Shown here piece by piece: positions 36,862 through 47,226 of a stretch of 64,000 nt of DNA. The notes under the pieces are model-generated. The model was not told where the DNA came from and searched no databases. It saw only the letters and a list, made by a program, of their open reading frames with translations. The translations under genes were made by a program, and so were the position numbers. How positions within the stretch are numbered: position 1 is the stretch's first letter; every line of letters begins with the position of its first letter. Source of the stretch: Pannonibacter phragmitetus_B (GTDB taxonomy: Bacteria > Pseudomonadota > Alphaproteobacteria > Rhizobiales > Stappiaceae); assembly GCF_050510895.1 (NCBI RefSeq), contig NZ_JBNINT010000001.1, positions 1,426,001-1,490,000 on the forward strand. Direction: 5' to 3'.

Positions 36862-38891
36862 ATGTTGTATTCAGCGATCGTCTTCCTGCCCCTGATCGGC
36901 TTCCTGATTGCCGGTCTCTTCGGGCGTGTGATCGGGCATACTGCAAGCGAGTATATCACCAGCGGTCTGGTGATCACCTCTGCCGTGTTGTCCTGGATTG
37001 CCTTCTTCACCATCGGCTACGGCGAAACGGCGCTTGTCGAGATCGAGGTCCTGCGCTGGATCTCCTCTGGCGCGCTCAATGTCGCCTGGTCGCTGCGCAT
37101 CGACACGCTCACCGTGGTGATGCTGGTGGTGGTGAACACGGTTTCGGCTCTCGTGCATGTCTATTCCATCGGCTACATGCACCACGATCCGCACCGCTCG
37201 CGGTTCTTTGCCTATCTGTCGCTCTTCACCTTCGCCATGCTGTCGCTGGTGACGTCGAATAACCTGCTTCAGATGTTCTTCGGCTGGGAAGGCGTGGGCG
37301 TGGCCTCGTACCTGCTCATCGGTTTCTGGTACAAGAAGCCGTCGGCCAACGCAGCTGCCATGAAGGCCTTCGTCGTCAACCGCGTGGGTGACTTCGGCTT
37401 TGCGCTCGGTATCTTCGGCATCTTCATGATGTTCGGCACCATCAACCTGCCGGAAATCTTCGCCAATGCCCAGTCCGTCGTTGGCGGCCACGGGGCAGAG
37501 GGCGCTGAGCACGGAGCGGCGGTCCTGAACTTCCTCGGGCACCCGCTGGATGCGCATACGGCAATGACGGTTGTCTGCCTGCTGCTGTTCATGGGCGCCA
37601 TGGGCAAGTCGGCGCAGTTCCTGCTGCACACCTGGCTGCCGGACGCGATGGAAGGCCCGACCCCGGTGTCGGCGCTCATTCACGCGGCCACGATGGTGAC
37701 CGCCGGTGTCTTCATGGTCGCCCGTCTGTCGCCCCTGTTCGAGCTGTCCCATACGGCGCTGACGGTTGTCACCTTCTTCGGTGCCACGACCGCCTTCTTT
37801 GCCGCGACGGTCGGCCTCGTGCAGAACGACATCAAGCGCGTGATCGCCTATTCGACCTGTTCGCAGCTTGGCTACATGTTCGTGGCGCTCGGCGTCGGGG
37901 CCTACTCGATTGCGGTGTTCCACCTGTTTACGCACGCCTTCTTCAAGGCGCTTCTGTTCCTCTGCGCCGGTTCGGTCATCCATGCCGTGTCGGACGAGCA
38001 GGACATGCGCAAGATGGGCGGCCTGCGCAAGCATATCCCGTTCACCTACTGGACCATGTTCATCGGCACGCTCGCCCTCACGGGTGTCGGCATTCCACTC
38101 ACGCACATTGGTCTGGCCGGCTTCCTGTCCAAGGATCTGGTGATTGAGGCCGCTTATGCCGCTTCGTCCGGTGAGCATGCCAATGCGTTCGCGCTCTATG
38201 GCTTCTGGATGACCGTTGCGGCCGCAGGCCTGACGTCCTTCTACTCCTGGCGTCTGACGTTCATGACTTTCCACGGCAAGCCGCGTGCGCCTGTGGATGT
38301 CATGAAGCATGTCCACGAGTCGCCGATGGTGATGCTGGCTCCGCTCTTCATTCTGTCGATCGGTGCGGTCCTGGCGGGCATGGTGTTCTTCAGCCAGTTT
38401 GCTGGCGAAGCCTACGACGCCTTCTGGAAGGGCGCGCTGTTCACCGGTGCCGAGAACCACATCCTGCACGCCATCCATGAGGTGCCGAAGTGGGTCAAGG
38501 TTTCGCCCTTCGTCATGATGGTGCTTGGCCTTACGACCGCCTGGTACTTCTACATCCGCTCGCCCGAGACGCCCAAGCGCCTGGCTGCCGAGCATGAGGG
38601 GCTCTACAAGTTCCTGCTCAACAAGTGGTACTTCGACGAGCTCTACAACTTCATCTTCGTGCGTCCGGCCATGTGGATCGGCCGCCAGCTCTGGAAGAAG
38701 GGTGATGGCAAGATCATCGATGGCTACGGCCCCGATGGCGTTGCAGCCCGCGTCCAGAATGTCACATCCTGGGTCGTGCGCCTGCAGACCGGGTATCTCT
38801 ACCACTATGCTTTTGCGATGCTGATCGGTGTGGCGGCGCTCGTCACCTGGTCGATGTTCACCGGCGTTTCGACCGGCGGGGAGCGCACTGA
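36862..38891 (+). CDS. nuoL: NADH-quinone oxidoreductase subunit L, 3' end rebuilt
   Basis: NuoL is an about 676-residue antiporter-like subunit at the distal end of the membrane arm. The catalytic core has FFGWEGVGVASYLLIGFWY, the Lys-containing TWLPDAMEGPTPVSALIHAATMV and the His-rich helix region. A long C-terminal segment corresponds to the lateral helix. As written, the frame runs past the nuoM start to 38973 with an atypical tail. Adding one G to GGGG at 38878-38881 gives an end FTGVSTGGGAH with a TGA at 38889-38891 that overlaps the nuoM ATG. That is the spacing expected in a coupled operon. I take 38891 as the true stop. Confidence 0.93.
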
Positions 38892-40426
38892 TGATCGATT
38901 GGCCGATCCTGACACTGACCACATTCCTGCCGCTGGCAGGTGTGCTGGCCATTCTCCTGGTGCCGGGAGATGATGACGGGGCAAAGCGTAACATCCGTAT
39001 GGTTGCGCTGGTCACCACCATCTTCACCTTCATCCTGTCGCTGTTCATCTGGGGCGCCTTCGACTACGCCAACCCGGGCTTCCAGCTTGTCGAGAGCAAG
39101 GAATGGCTGGGCGGCAACATCGGCTACCGCATGGGCGTCGATGGCATCTCGATGCTCTTCGTCATCCTGACGACGTTCCTCATGCCCTTCTGCATCCTAG
39201 CCTCCTGGGAGAGCGTGCAGAAGCGTGTGAAGGAGTACATGATCGCTTTCCTCATTCTGGAAACGATGATGATCGGCGTGTTCTGCGCGCTGGATCTGGT
39301 GCTCTTCTACGTCTTCTTCGAGGCGAGCCTGCTGCCGATGTTCCTCATCATCGGCGTGTGGGGCGGCAAGCGCCGCGTCTATGCCAGCTACAAGTTCTTC
39401 CTCTACACGCTGCTCGGCTCCGTCCTGATGCTGGTGGCCATCATGTCCATGTACTGGACGGCTGGCACCACCGACATTGCCGCTCTGATGCGCCATCCCT
39501 TTGCGGAGAATGCGCAGACGTGGCTATGGCTTGCCTTCTTCGCCAGCTTCGCGGTGAAGATGCCGATGTGGCCGGTGCACACCTGGCTGCCGGACGCCCA
39601 CGTGGAAGCGCCGACCGCCGGTTCGGTGATCCTGGCCGGCGTGCTGCTGAAGATGGGTGGCTACGGCTTCCTGCGCTTCTCGCTGCCGATGTTCCCGCTG
39701 GCGAGCGAAATGTTTGCGCCGATGGTGTTCACTCTCTCCGTCGTTGCCATCATCTACACCTCGCTGGTGGCTCTGGCGCAGGAAGACATCAAAAAGCTCA
39801 TCGCCTATTCGTCCGTCGCTCACATGGGCTACGTCACCATGGGCATCTTCGCGATGAACATGCAGGGCCTCCAGGGCGCGATCTTCCAGATGCTGTCGCA
39901 TGGTATTGTCTCCGGCGCGCTCTTCCTCTGCGTCGGCGTGATCTATGACCGTATGCACACCCGCGAGATTTCGGCCTATGGCGGCCTTGTCAACCGGATG
40001 CCGGTCTATGCGGTAATCTTCCTGATCCTGACCATGGCCAATGTGGGCCTGCCGGGTACCAGTGGCTTCGTCGGTGAAATCCTGACACTGATGGGTGCCT
40101 TTGAGGCGAACACCTGGGTTGCCTTCTTCGCAGCCACCGGCGTGATCCTCTCGGCGACTTATGCGCTCTATCTCTACCGCCGCGTCGTCTTTGGCGCGCT
40201 GGACAAGGAGAGCCTGAAGTCGATCCTGGATCTGGACCTCCGCGAGAAGGTGCTTCTTGTGCCGCTCGTCGTTCTGACCATCTTCTTCGGCTTCTATCCG
40301 TCGCCGATCATTGATGTCACGACGGCCTCGGTCGAAGCCCTGATCACCAATTATAATGCTGCCATTGAGGCGGCTGGCCCGGCGCTGGTGGAACATGTTC
40401 CCGCTGCTGCCGCCGCCAGCCACTGA
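38891..40426 (+). CDS. nuoM: NADH-quinone oxidoreductase subunit M
   Basis: NuoM is a 511-residue antiporter-like proton-pumping subunit. ATG 38891 (MIDWPILTLTTFLPLAGV) overlaps the rebuilt nuoL stop. Functional markers are the glutamate in YVFFEASLLPMFLIIGVWGG and the Lys and His region MWPVHTWLPDAHVEAPTAGSV. A conserved VALAQEDIKKLIAYSSVAHMG segment follows. Confidence 0.97.
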   Translation: MIDWPILTLTTFLPLAGVLAILLVPGDDDGAKRNIRMVALVTTIFTFILSLFIWGAFDYANPGFQLVESKEWLGGNIGYRMGVDGISMLFVILTTFLMPFCILASWESVQKRVKEYMIAFLILETMMIGVFCALDLVLFYVFFEASLLPMFLIIGVWGGKRRVYASYKFFLYTLLGSVLMLVAIMSMYWTAGTTDIAALMRHPFAENAQTWLWLAFFASFAVKMPMWPVHTWLPDAHVEAPTAGSVILAGVLLKMGGYGFLRFSLPMFPLASEMFAPMVFTLSVVAIIYTSLVALAQEDIKKLIAYSSVAHMGYVTMGIFAMNMQGLQGAIFQMLSHGIVSGALFLCVGVIYDRMHTREISAYGGLVNRMPVYAVIFLILTMANVGLPGTSGFVGEILTLMGAFEANTWVAFFAATGVILSATYALYLYRRVVFGALDKESLKSILDLDLREKVLLVPLVVLTIFFGFYPSPIIDVTTASVEALITNYNAAIEAAGPALVEHVPAAAAASH

Positions 40427-40452
40427 TCCCGACTGGACGAAAGACGCGCGCA

Positions 40453-41894
40453 ATGTCTGAAACCACTCAATTGCCCGACCTTCTGCCCGTACTGCCGGAG
40501 ATCTTCCTCTCTGCGGGTGCTCTCGTGCTGCTGATGATTGGCGCCTTTGGCGGCAAGAAGATCAGCTTCCTCGTCAACGGCATGGCAATGGGTCTTGTCG
40601 CAGCGGCAGCGCTCTTTGTGCTGCCCTACGGCGCCCAGCTCGGGACGACCTTCAACGGCGCTTTCATTCTGGATGGCTTTGCCTTCTACATGAAGCAGCT
40701 GGTGCTGATCGGCTCGTTCTTCGCCATCGCCATGTCCTGGGCCTATGCCAAGAGCCAGTCGTTCGACCGGTTCGAGTATCCGGTGCTGATCCTGCTGGCC
40801 ACTGTCGGCATGATGCTGATGCTCTCGGCTAATGATATGATCGCCCTCTACCTCGGCCTCGAACTGCAGAGCCTTGCGCTCTACGTGGTCGCTGCGATCA
40901 ACCGTGATTCCGTGCGCTCCACGGAGGCAGGCCTCAAGTACTTCGTGCTGGGTGCCCTGTCCTCGGGCATGCTGCTCTATGGCATCTCGCTGGTCTACGG
41001 CTTCACCGGCCAGGTCGGCTTCCCCGAGATCGCAGCGGTGCTGACGAAGGAGGGGCTTCCGCCGGTCTGGTGTTTGGTCTCGTGTTCATGCTCGCGGGCC
41101 TTGCCTTCAAGATTTCCGCCGTGCCGTTCCACATGTGGACGCCGGATGTCTATGAGGGCGCGCCGACGCCGGTCACCGCCTTCTTTGCAGCTGCTCCGAA
41201 GGTGGCAGCCATGGGCCTTCTGGTTCGTGTCGTCATCGACGTGTTCCAGCCGGTTGCGCATGACTGGCAGCAGATCGTGGTCTTTGTCTCCATCGCCTCC
41301 ATGGTGCTGGGTGCCTTTGCCGCGATTGGCCAGACCAACATCAAGCGCCTGATGGCCTATTCCTCCATTGGCCACATGGGCTATGCGCTGGTTGGTCTTG
41401 CCTCCGGCACGGAAGAGGGCGTGATGGGCGTCATCGTCTACATGACAGCCTATCTGGTGATGACCCTCGGCGCCTTCGCCTGCATCCTCTCCATGCGCCG
41501 CAAGTCGGGCATGGTCGAAGAGATCAGCGAACTGTCCGGCCTGTGGAAGTCCAACCTGCCGATGGCAATCCTGCTGGCCTGCATCATGTGGTCGCTGGCC
41601 GGTCTGCCGCCGTTCATCGGCTTCTTCGCCAAGTGGTATGTGTTCTCCGCAGCCGTCGAGGCGGGGCTCTATCCGCTGGCGATCATCGGTGTGGTCGCTT
41701 CGGTCGTTGGTGCCTACTATTATCTGCGTGTCATCAAGGTGATGTTCTTTGATGAGCCTGCAGAGAAGTTCGAGCCGATGCCGGTGGAACTGCGGGTCGT
41801 GCTGGGCCTGTCCAGCATTGGCGTGCTGTTCTTCTTCGCCGGAGCTTCCAGCTTTGTGCCGGTGGCTACGGCTGCGGCCAAGAGCCTGTTCTGA
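40453..41894 (+). CDS. nuoN: NADH-quinone oxidoreductase subunit N, frame broken near 41052
   Basis: NuoN is an about 480-residue antiporter-like subunit nearest the quinone arm. Its first part has MALYLGLELQSLALYVVAAI (here IALYLGLELQ). The second part has AFKISAVPFHMWTPDVYEGAPTP and the IKRLMAYSSIGHMGYALVGL helix. The frame breaks in GGGG at 41052-41055. One extra G gives LTKEGASAGLVFGLVFMLAGLAF, which fits the family. If the break were real, the pump would be truncated at half length. birA starts five bases after the stop. Confidence 0.94.
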
Positions 41895-41899
41895 GCCGC

Positions 41900-42676
41900 A
41901 TGAGCGAGACATTGCAAGATTTTGGCCCGGTGCCTTGCGCACCGGGCTTCCGTTTTGAAAGGCACTCTGCGCTGGAGTCCACCAATACCCGCGCCATGGA
42001 ACTGGGGCGGGCAGGGGAAGCTGGTGGTCTTTGGGTGCTGGCTGATGTTCAGACTGGCGGACGCGGGCGCCGCGGGCGTGCCTGGATGTCGCCGAAGGGC
42101 AATCTCTTTGCCACGGTGCTTCTGATTGATCCGGGTCCGCGCGACCGGCTGGGTGAGCTGCCGATGGTGGCTGCGGTTGCCCTTGCAGAGGCGGTGGACC
42201 GGGCGGTTGGCTCCATAGGTCTTGCAAGGCTCAAATGGCCAAACGACCTTCTGGTGGATGGAGGCAAGCTCTCAGGCATCCTGCTGGAAGCCCAACCGTT
42301 GAGCGGCGGCCGTACCGGGGTCGTCTGCGGTTTTGGGGTCAATGTCGCGGCGCATCCGGCGATTGAAGCCTATGCCACGACGGACCTGACAGCTCTCGGC
42401 TTCCGTGTATCTGCGGAACTGATGTTCGAGCGGCTGGCGGAACAGTTTGCCCTCTGGCTCGGTCACTGGCAGCGCGATGGCTTCGAGCCTGTGCGTGAGG
42501 CCTGGATGAAACGGGCGTTGCGGCTGGGCGAGAAGATTGCCGTTCGAATGGGCGAAGAGCTGATAGAAGGACGCTTTGCCGAAATCGACGAGCGCGGCCA
42601 GATGGTGCTGGTGCTTGACAACGGCAGCAAAAAGACAATTTCGGCCGGAGATGTTTTCTTCGGAACCAATGGTTGA
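41900..42676 (+). CDS. birA: Biotin--[acetyl-CoA-carboxylase] ligase
   Basis: This 258-residue enzyme attaches biotin to AccB and other carboxylase subunits. The biotinyl-AMP loop GGRGRRGRAWMSPKGNLF and the catalytic segment KWPNDLLVDGGKLSGILLE are present, and the C-terminal SH3-like domain follows. There is no N-terminal helix-turn-helix, so this is the non-repressor type. Its position directly after nuoN, and before RNase J, is the usual alphaproteobacterial arrangement. Confidence 0.95.
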   Translation: MSETLQDFGPVPCAPGFRFERHSALESTNTRAMELGRAGEAGGLWVLADVQTGGRGRRGRAWMSPKGNLFATVLLIDPGPRDRLGELPMVAAVALAEAVDRAVGSIGLARLKWPNDLLVDGGKLSGILLEAQPLSGGRTGVVCGFGVNVAAHPAIEAYATTDLTALGFRVSAELMFERLAEQFALWLGHWQRDGFEPVREAWMKRALRLGEKIAVRMGEELIEGRFAEIDERGQMVLVLDNGSKKTISAGDVFFGTNG

Positions 42677-42723
42677 CCGCACCGCAAAACCGGGCGGACG
42701 TGAATATGCAAGGAGCACACCGT

Positions 42724-44391
42724 ATGGCGGATGCCAACGAAGTCGTCTTCCTGCCGCTTGGCGGCGTTGGCGAAATCGGAATGAACCTGGGCCTTTATGG
42801 CTACGGCCCGGACGGCGACCGCACGTGGCTGATCGTGGATTGCGGCGTCACTTTTGCAGGCCCTGACCTGCCGGGCATCGATCTGGTTCTGCCGGACATC
42901 CGCTTCCTGGAGAGCGAACGGAACCGGATCGCCGGAATGGTGATCACCCATGCGCATGAAGATCACTACGGCGGCATCATGCACCTGTGGCCCTATCTGA
43001 GGGTTCCGGTCTATGCCACTGCATTTACTGCAGGTTTGCTGGAAGCCAAGATCGAGAGCGAGCCGGGTGCGGAAGAAGTGCCGGTCACTGTCGTCAAGCA
43101 GGGCGACAGGCTGAAGATAGGTGCCTTCGACGTCGAGCTCGTCGCCATGTCCCACTCCATCCCCGAGCCTTGCGCGCTTGCGCTGCGCTTCCCGGAAGGC
43201 ATGGTGGTGCATACCGGTGACTGGAAGATCGACCGGACACCGGGCATCGGCAAGCCGATTGATCTCGACCGTCTGGCCGAACTTGGCCGGGAAGGGGTTA
43301 CAGCCCTCGTGTGCGACAGCACCAACGCTTACAGGGAAGGCTTCAGCCCCTCTGAAGGTGATGTCGCCGGCGAACTGACCAAGATCATGAAGCGGGCGAA
43401 GCATCGCGTCGCCGTGACCACTTTCTCGTCCAACGTTGCCCGCATCCGTGCCATTGCCGAAGCGGCTGCCGCCGCAGAGCGCAACCTTGTCGTCGTCGGC
43501 CGCTCCATGCGCCGGGTGATCGAGGTGGCTGGCGAGCTTGGCTATCTGGACCACCTGCCACCATTCCTTGATGAGGACAGCTACGGCTTCCTGCCACGCG
43601 AGAAGACGGTGCTGCTTTGCACCGGTTCGCAGGGCGAGGTTCGTGCCGCTCTTGCCCGCATTGCGGCGGGAGAGCACCGCAATATTGCCCTGTCGAAGGG
43701 CGATGTGGTGATCTTCTCCGCCCGCACCATTCCGGGCAACGAGAAGGAAGTTGGCGCCATCGTCAACAATCTGGCGAAGTCCGGGGTTGAGATCGTCACA
43801 GACAGGGATGGGCTTGTGCACGTCTCCGGCCATCCCCGGCAGGGAGAATTGGCGGAGCTTTACAAGCTGCTTCAGCCAAAGGTGGTGGTTCCCGTTCACG
43901 GCGAACCGTTCCATCTTGCAGCCCATGGCGAGTTTGCCCGCTCGCAGAAGATCAAGTCGGTTGTGGTGGCCGGAAACGGCGACATCATCCGCCTGGCGCC
44001 GGGGCGTGCCGAAGTCATCGATGAAGCGCCGTTCGGCATCACGGTGGTGGATGGCAGGATCATGGGGGACCCGGAGGAGACGGGCGTGAAGGAGCGGCGC
44101 AAGCTGGCCTTTGCCGGAGCTCTTGTGGTGTCGCTGGTGATCAACAAGACCGGCGATCTTCTGGATGATCCCGCCGTCGCGCTCTTCGGCATTCCCGAAA
44201 TGGATGATGAAGGCGACGAGATGGAGGAGATCGTCATCAAGGCCGTGCATGGCGCCTTCGGCAGCATTCCGAAGGCCCGCCGCAAGGACCCTGATCTGGT
44301 GAGTGAAGCAGTGCGCCGCTCCGTGCGTTCCAGCGTCAACGACGTCTGGGGCAAGAAGACGCTCTGCAAGGTGCTTGTCTCCCGCGTATGA
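42724..44391 (+). CDS. rnj: Ribonuclease J
   Basis: This 555-residue metallo-beta-lactamase-fold nuclease of the beta-CASP family has 5'-3' exonuclease and endonuclease activity in RNA processing. The metal motif THAHEDHYGG (HxHxDH) is near residue 75, and later histidines are in VHTGDWKID and VSGHPRQGEL. The beta-CASP segment with TTFSSNVARI and CTGSQGE is present. I chose ATG 42724 because AAGGAG lies eight bases before it; in-frame ATG 42706 is less well placed. A GC hairpin without T-tract (44400-44423) follows the stop. Confidence 0.94.
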   Translation: MADANEVVFLPLGGVGEIGMNLGLYGYGPDGDRTWLIVDCGVTFAGPDLPGIDLVLPDIRFLESERNRIAGMVITHAHEDHYGGIMHLWPYLRVPVYATAFTAGLLEAKIESEPGAEEVPVTVVKQGDRLKIGAFDVELVAMSHSIPEPCALALRFPEGMVVHTGDWKIDRTPGIGKPIDLDRLAELGREGVTALVCDSTNAYREGFSPSEGDVAGELTKIMKRAKHRVAVTTFSSNVARIRAIAEAAAAAERNLVVVGRSMRRVIEVAGELGYLDHLPPFLDEDSYGFLPREKTVLLCTGSQGEVRAALARIAAGEHRNIALSKGDVVIFSARTIPGNEKEVGAIVNNLAKSGVEIVTDRDGLVHVSGHPRQGELAELYKLLQPKVVVPVHGEPFHLAAHGEFARSQKIKSVVVAGNGDIIRLAPGRAEVIDEAPFGITVVDGRIMGDPEETGVKERRKLAFAGALVVSLVINKTGDLLDDPAVALFGIPEMDDEGDEMEEIVIKAVHGAFGSIPKARRKDPDLVSEAVRRSVRSSVNDVWGKKTLCKVLVSRV

Positions 44392-44399
44392 TAGCGGAT

Positions 44400-44423
44400 G
44401 CGGGCCCTTGGGAGAGGGCCCGC
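44400..44423. other. GC hairpin between rnj and the epimerase gene
   Basis: An eight-base perfect repeat, GCGGGCCC / GGGCCCGC, has an eight-base loop and no T-tract. It could slow decay of the upstream message rather than terminate it. Confidence 0.45.
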
Positions 44424-44484
44424 TGATACACGCTGGCGTGTGGCGGGCTGTGAGAGAACATGCCCGCCGGGCGAAGGAGGAAAG

Positions 44485-44889
44485 ATGATCGGACGCTTGA
44501 ACCACGTGGCCATTGCCGTCAGTGACATTGACGCTGCCACTGCAGTCTACCGCGACACGCTGGGGGCGGATGTCTCGGCCAAAGTGCCGCAGCCGGATCA
44601 TGGCGTGTCGACAGTCTTCATCAATCTGCCCAACACCAAGATCGAGCTGCTGGAGCCGCTCGGCGAAAACTCTCCCATCCTGAAGTTTCTCGAAAAGAAC
44701 CCGTCCGGCGGCATTCATCATGTCTGCTATGAGGTGGATGACATTCTGGCCGCGCGCGATCAGCTCCTGGCCAAGGGCGCCCGCGTACTGGGCGATGGCG
44801 AGCCGAAGATTGGTGCCCATGGCAAGCCGGTGCTGTTTCTCCACCCGAAGGATTTTCTCGGCACCCTGACCGAACTCGAACAAGCCTGA
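44485..44889 (+). CDS. mce: Methylmalonyl-CoA epimerase-like glyoxalase-fold protein
   Basis: This 134-residue protein belongs to the vicinal oxygen chelate family and most resembles methylmalonyl-CoA epimerase, which interconverts the two methylmalonyl-CoA epimers in propionate and odd-chain catabolism. Metal-ligand residues are the His in RLNHVAIAVSD, a Glu in KIELLEPLGE, the His in GIHHVCYEVDD and a C-terminal Glu in GTLTELE. ATG 44485 has the strong ribosome site AAGGAGGAAAG. A DUF1467 gene follows ten bases later, a conserved pairing in Alphaproteobacteria. Confidence 0.9.
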   Translation: MIGRLNHVAIAVSDIDAATAVYRDTLGADVSAKVPQPDHGVSTVFINLPNTKIELLEPLGENSPILKFLEKNPSGGIHHVCYEVDDILAARDQLLAKGARVLGDGEPKIGAHGKPVLFLHPKDFLGTLTELEQA

Positions 44890-44899
44890 AGGACCTGTG

Positions 44900-45159
44900 A
44901 TGTCGATTACCTACGGCCTTGCTGTCTATTTCATGATGTGGTGGATCCTCCTCTTCGCCGCGCTGCCGTTCGGGGTGCGCACGCAGGCGGAGGAGGGGAG
45001 GTTGTTCCCGGTACCGTGGAAAGCGCCCCGGCGCGCCACCGCATGTGGCGGGTGGTCATGTGGAACACCGTGGTAACGACCATCGTCTTTGCCGCTTTCG
45101 TCTGGCTGCGCCAGTCGGGCCTCACGCTGGATGATATTCCGCTGCCGGGTCCGCGGTAA
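44900..45159 (+). CDS. DUF1467 family small membrane protein, frame broken near 44995
   Basis: This about 86-residue protein has two transmembrane segments (YGLAVYFMMWWILLFAALPF and WNTVVTTIVFAAFVWLRQSG) separated by a hydrophilic loop. The pattern and the position after mce match DUF1467, a family of unknown function. One G is missing from GGGG at 44995-44998. Restoring it joins PFGVRTQAEEG to EVVPGTVESAPARHRMWRV. The start at ATG 44900 overlaps a GGACCTGTG ribosome-site region. Confidence 0.82.
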
Positions 45160-45369
45160 GGACGTTTTCCTGCCGGGTTTTTCAATCTGACGTAGCGTCC
45201 GGAATCTCTTGGAGAGAGGTCTTGAAATTCCGGTGAAACAGGATGATGTGCCGGTTTAAGTGATTGGCATGACGTCAGTTTTGCGCCCCGATTTGCTGAT
45301 TGGCGCGAAAGCCGGTTTCAAGGCCAGGTACCTGTTGGCTTCCGTCCGGATATTCCGATCACAGACTTC

Positions 45370-45402
45370 GCTGCACCGGGCACAGATCGTCCCCGGTGCA
45401 GC
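45370..45402. terminator. Strong hairpin between DUF1467 and the dehydratase gene
   Basis: The inverted repeat GCTGCACCGGG / CCCGGTGCAGC has an 11-base loop. It lies 40 bases beyond the stop of the minus-strand dehydratase gene and may end that transcript, but the T-tract is poor. The rest of the 45160-45441 gap shows no gene. Confidence 0.5.
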
Positions 45403-45441
45403 GGGACTGATGCGGACTGATGTGGCCCGCAGCCTGCCGCG

Positions 45442-47226
45442 TCAGTGGTTGTGACGCGGCGGTGTGGCGGCGAGGCCCCGGAAAGTTTCGGCGTCGCGGA
45501 TGGTGGCGCCATCGGCGAGCTGGGTGACCGTTTCGCGGTAGATCTTTTGCCAGGGCGTGGCTGAAGGCGGTACCGGCGGGATGCCTTCAGCCTTACGGCG
45601 CTCGATTTCCGCTTCGTCCACCAGCATGTCACAGCGGCCGGTGTTGAAGTCGATGCGGATCGTATCGCCGCTGCGCAGAAAGGCGAGACCACCGCCCGCG
45701 GCGCTTTCGGGCGAAGCGTTGAGGATCGACGGGCTGTCGGCGGTGCCGGACTGGCGGCCATCGCCAATGGTCGGCAGGCTGGTGATGCCGCGCTTCAGCA
45801 GATGATCGGGCGGCTGCATGTTGACCACTTCCGCCGACCCCGGCCAGCCCAGCGGACCTGCGCCCCGGATTGCCAGGATGGTGCGCTCGTCGATGCCGAG
45901 CGTGGGATCGTTGATGCGCGCGTGGTAATCCTCCGAACCGTCAAAGACCACGGCCTTGCCTTCATAGATGCCTTCGCGGCCGGGCTCGCTGAGATAGCGC
46001 TTGCGGAAGTCCTCCGAGACGACGCTCATCTTCATGATGGCGAAGTCGAAGAGATTGCCCTTGAGCACGAGGAACCCGGCGCGCTCCTTCATCGGTGCGC
46101 TGTAGGGGTGGATGACCTCGCGGTCGGTGGCCTCGCAGCCTTCAAGGTTCTCGCCCATGCTGCGGCCCGTAACGGTGAGGCAGCCGGTGTCGAGTTTGCC
46201 TGCCTGCATCAGTTCCCACATGATGGCCGGAACGCCGCCCGCCCGGTGGAAACGCTCGCCGAGATAGGCGCCGGCGGGCTGAACATTGGCCAGAAGCGGA
46301 ATGTCATAGCCATGCAGCTGCCAGTCTTCGGGCCTGAGATCAACGCCTGCATGCTTGGCCATGGCCATCAGGTGCGGCTGGGCGTTGGTGGAGCCGCCGA
46401 GGGCGGAGTTCACCCGCACGGCATTGAGGAAGGCTTCACGTGTCAGGATCTTGGAGGGGCGCATATCCTCCAGAACCAGTTCCACAGCCCGGCGTCCGGT
46501 GCGGTAGGCCATCTGGCCGCGCTCCCGGTAAGCGGCGGGAATGGCGGCGCAGCCGGTCAGCGACATGCCAAGCGCTTCGGCCATGGAATTCATGGTCAGC
46601 GCCGTGCCCATTGTGTTGCAATGGCCAATGGAAGGGGCGCTGCTCAGCGCCGCCTCCAGAAACTGCTCGCGGGTGATTTCGCCCGCGCCATATTTGCGCC
46701 GGGAGCGCCAGATGACGGTGCCTGAGCCCACCAGCTCCCCGTCATGCCAGCCATCCAGCATCGGCCCGCCGGACAGGACAATGGCTGGAATATCCACGGT
46801 GGATGCGGCCATCAGCGCTGAGGGCGTGGTCTTGTCGCAACCGGTGGTCAACACCACCCCGTCCAGGGGATAGCCGTAGAGGATTTCCACCAGCCCCAGA
46901 TAGGCAAGGTTCCGGTCCAGTGCCGCAGTCGGGCGCTTGCAGTTCTCGAACAGCGGATGGGTCGGAAACTCGATGGGAATGCCGCCAGCATCCCGGATAC
47001 CATCGCGAACGCGCTTGGCCAGCTCCATGTGATGGCGGTTGCAGGGGTTGAGGTCGCTGCCGGACTGGGCAATGCCGATGATGGGCTTGCCCGAGCGCAG
47101 CTCTTCCGGCGTCGTTCCATAATTCATGAAACGCTCCAGATAGAGTGCTGTCAGGTCGAGGTGGTCCGGGTTGTCGAACCAGTCCTGCGAGCGCAGCCGT
47201 CGGGCGGGCTTGCTGTCACCGCTCAT
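45442..47226 (-). CDS. IlvD/EDD family sugar-acid dehydratase
   Basis: This 594-residue [Fe-S]-dependent dehydratase is of the IlvD/EDD superfamily. The Cys ligands appear in TTGCDKTTPSAL and in SIGHCNTMGTAL, and the loop RVNSALGGSTNAQPHL and the segment GDGRQSGTADSPSIL follow. Its length, and the N-terminus QDWFDNPDHLDLTALYLER, are like arabinonate and xylonate dehydratases rather than housekeeping IlvD or Edd. The expected reaction is aldonate to 2-keto-3-deoxyaldonate. It overlaps the stop of the dehydrogenase gene upstream by four bases, so the two form an operon divergent from the oxidase gene. The exact substrate (D-xylonate, L-arabinonate or other) cannot be read from the sequence. Confidence 0.85.
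   Translation of the reverse strand: MSGDSKPARRLRSQDWFDNPDHLDLTALYLERFMNYGTTPEELRSGKPIIGIAQSGSDLNPCNRHHMELAKRVRDGIRDAGGIPIEFPTHPLFENCKRPTAALDRNLAYLGLVEILYGYPLDGVVLTTGCDKTTPSALMAASTVDIPAIVLSGGPMLDGWHDGELVGSGTVIWRSRRKYGAGEITREQFLEAALSSAPSIGHCNTMGTALTMNSMAEALGMSLTGCAAIPAAYRERGQMAYRTGRRAVELVLEDMRPSKILTREAFLNAVRVNSALGGSTNAQPHLMAMAKHAGVDLRPEDWQLHGYDIPLLANVQPAGAYLGERFHRAGGVPAIMWELMQAGKLDTGCLTVTGRSMGENLEGCEATDREVIHPYSAPMKERAGFLVLKGNLFDFAIMKMSVVSEDFRKRYLSEPGREGIYEGKAVVFDGSEDYHARINDPTLGIDERTILAIRGAGPLGWPGSAEVVNMQPPDHLLKRGITSLPTIGDGRQSGTADSPSILNASPESAAGGGLAFLRSGDTIRIDFNTGRCDMLVDEAEIERRKAEGIPPVPPSATPWQKIYRETVTQLADGATIRDAETFRGLAATPPRHNH

Noticed and set aside
36871..39048. A 725-codon open frame antisense to nuoL/nuoM, with others such as 27157-29175 and 42463-44883
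   Set aside because: Each lies opposite a firmly identified gene in a fixed codon phase. High GC content at third positions makes such shadows common, and the translations are rich in Arg, His and Gly with no domain.
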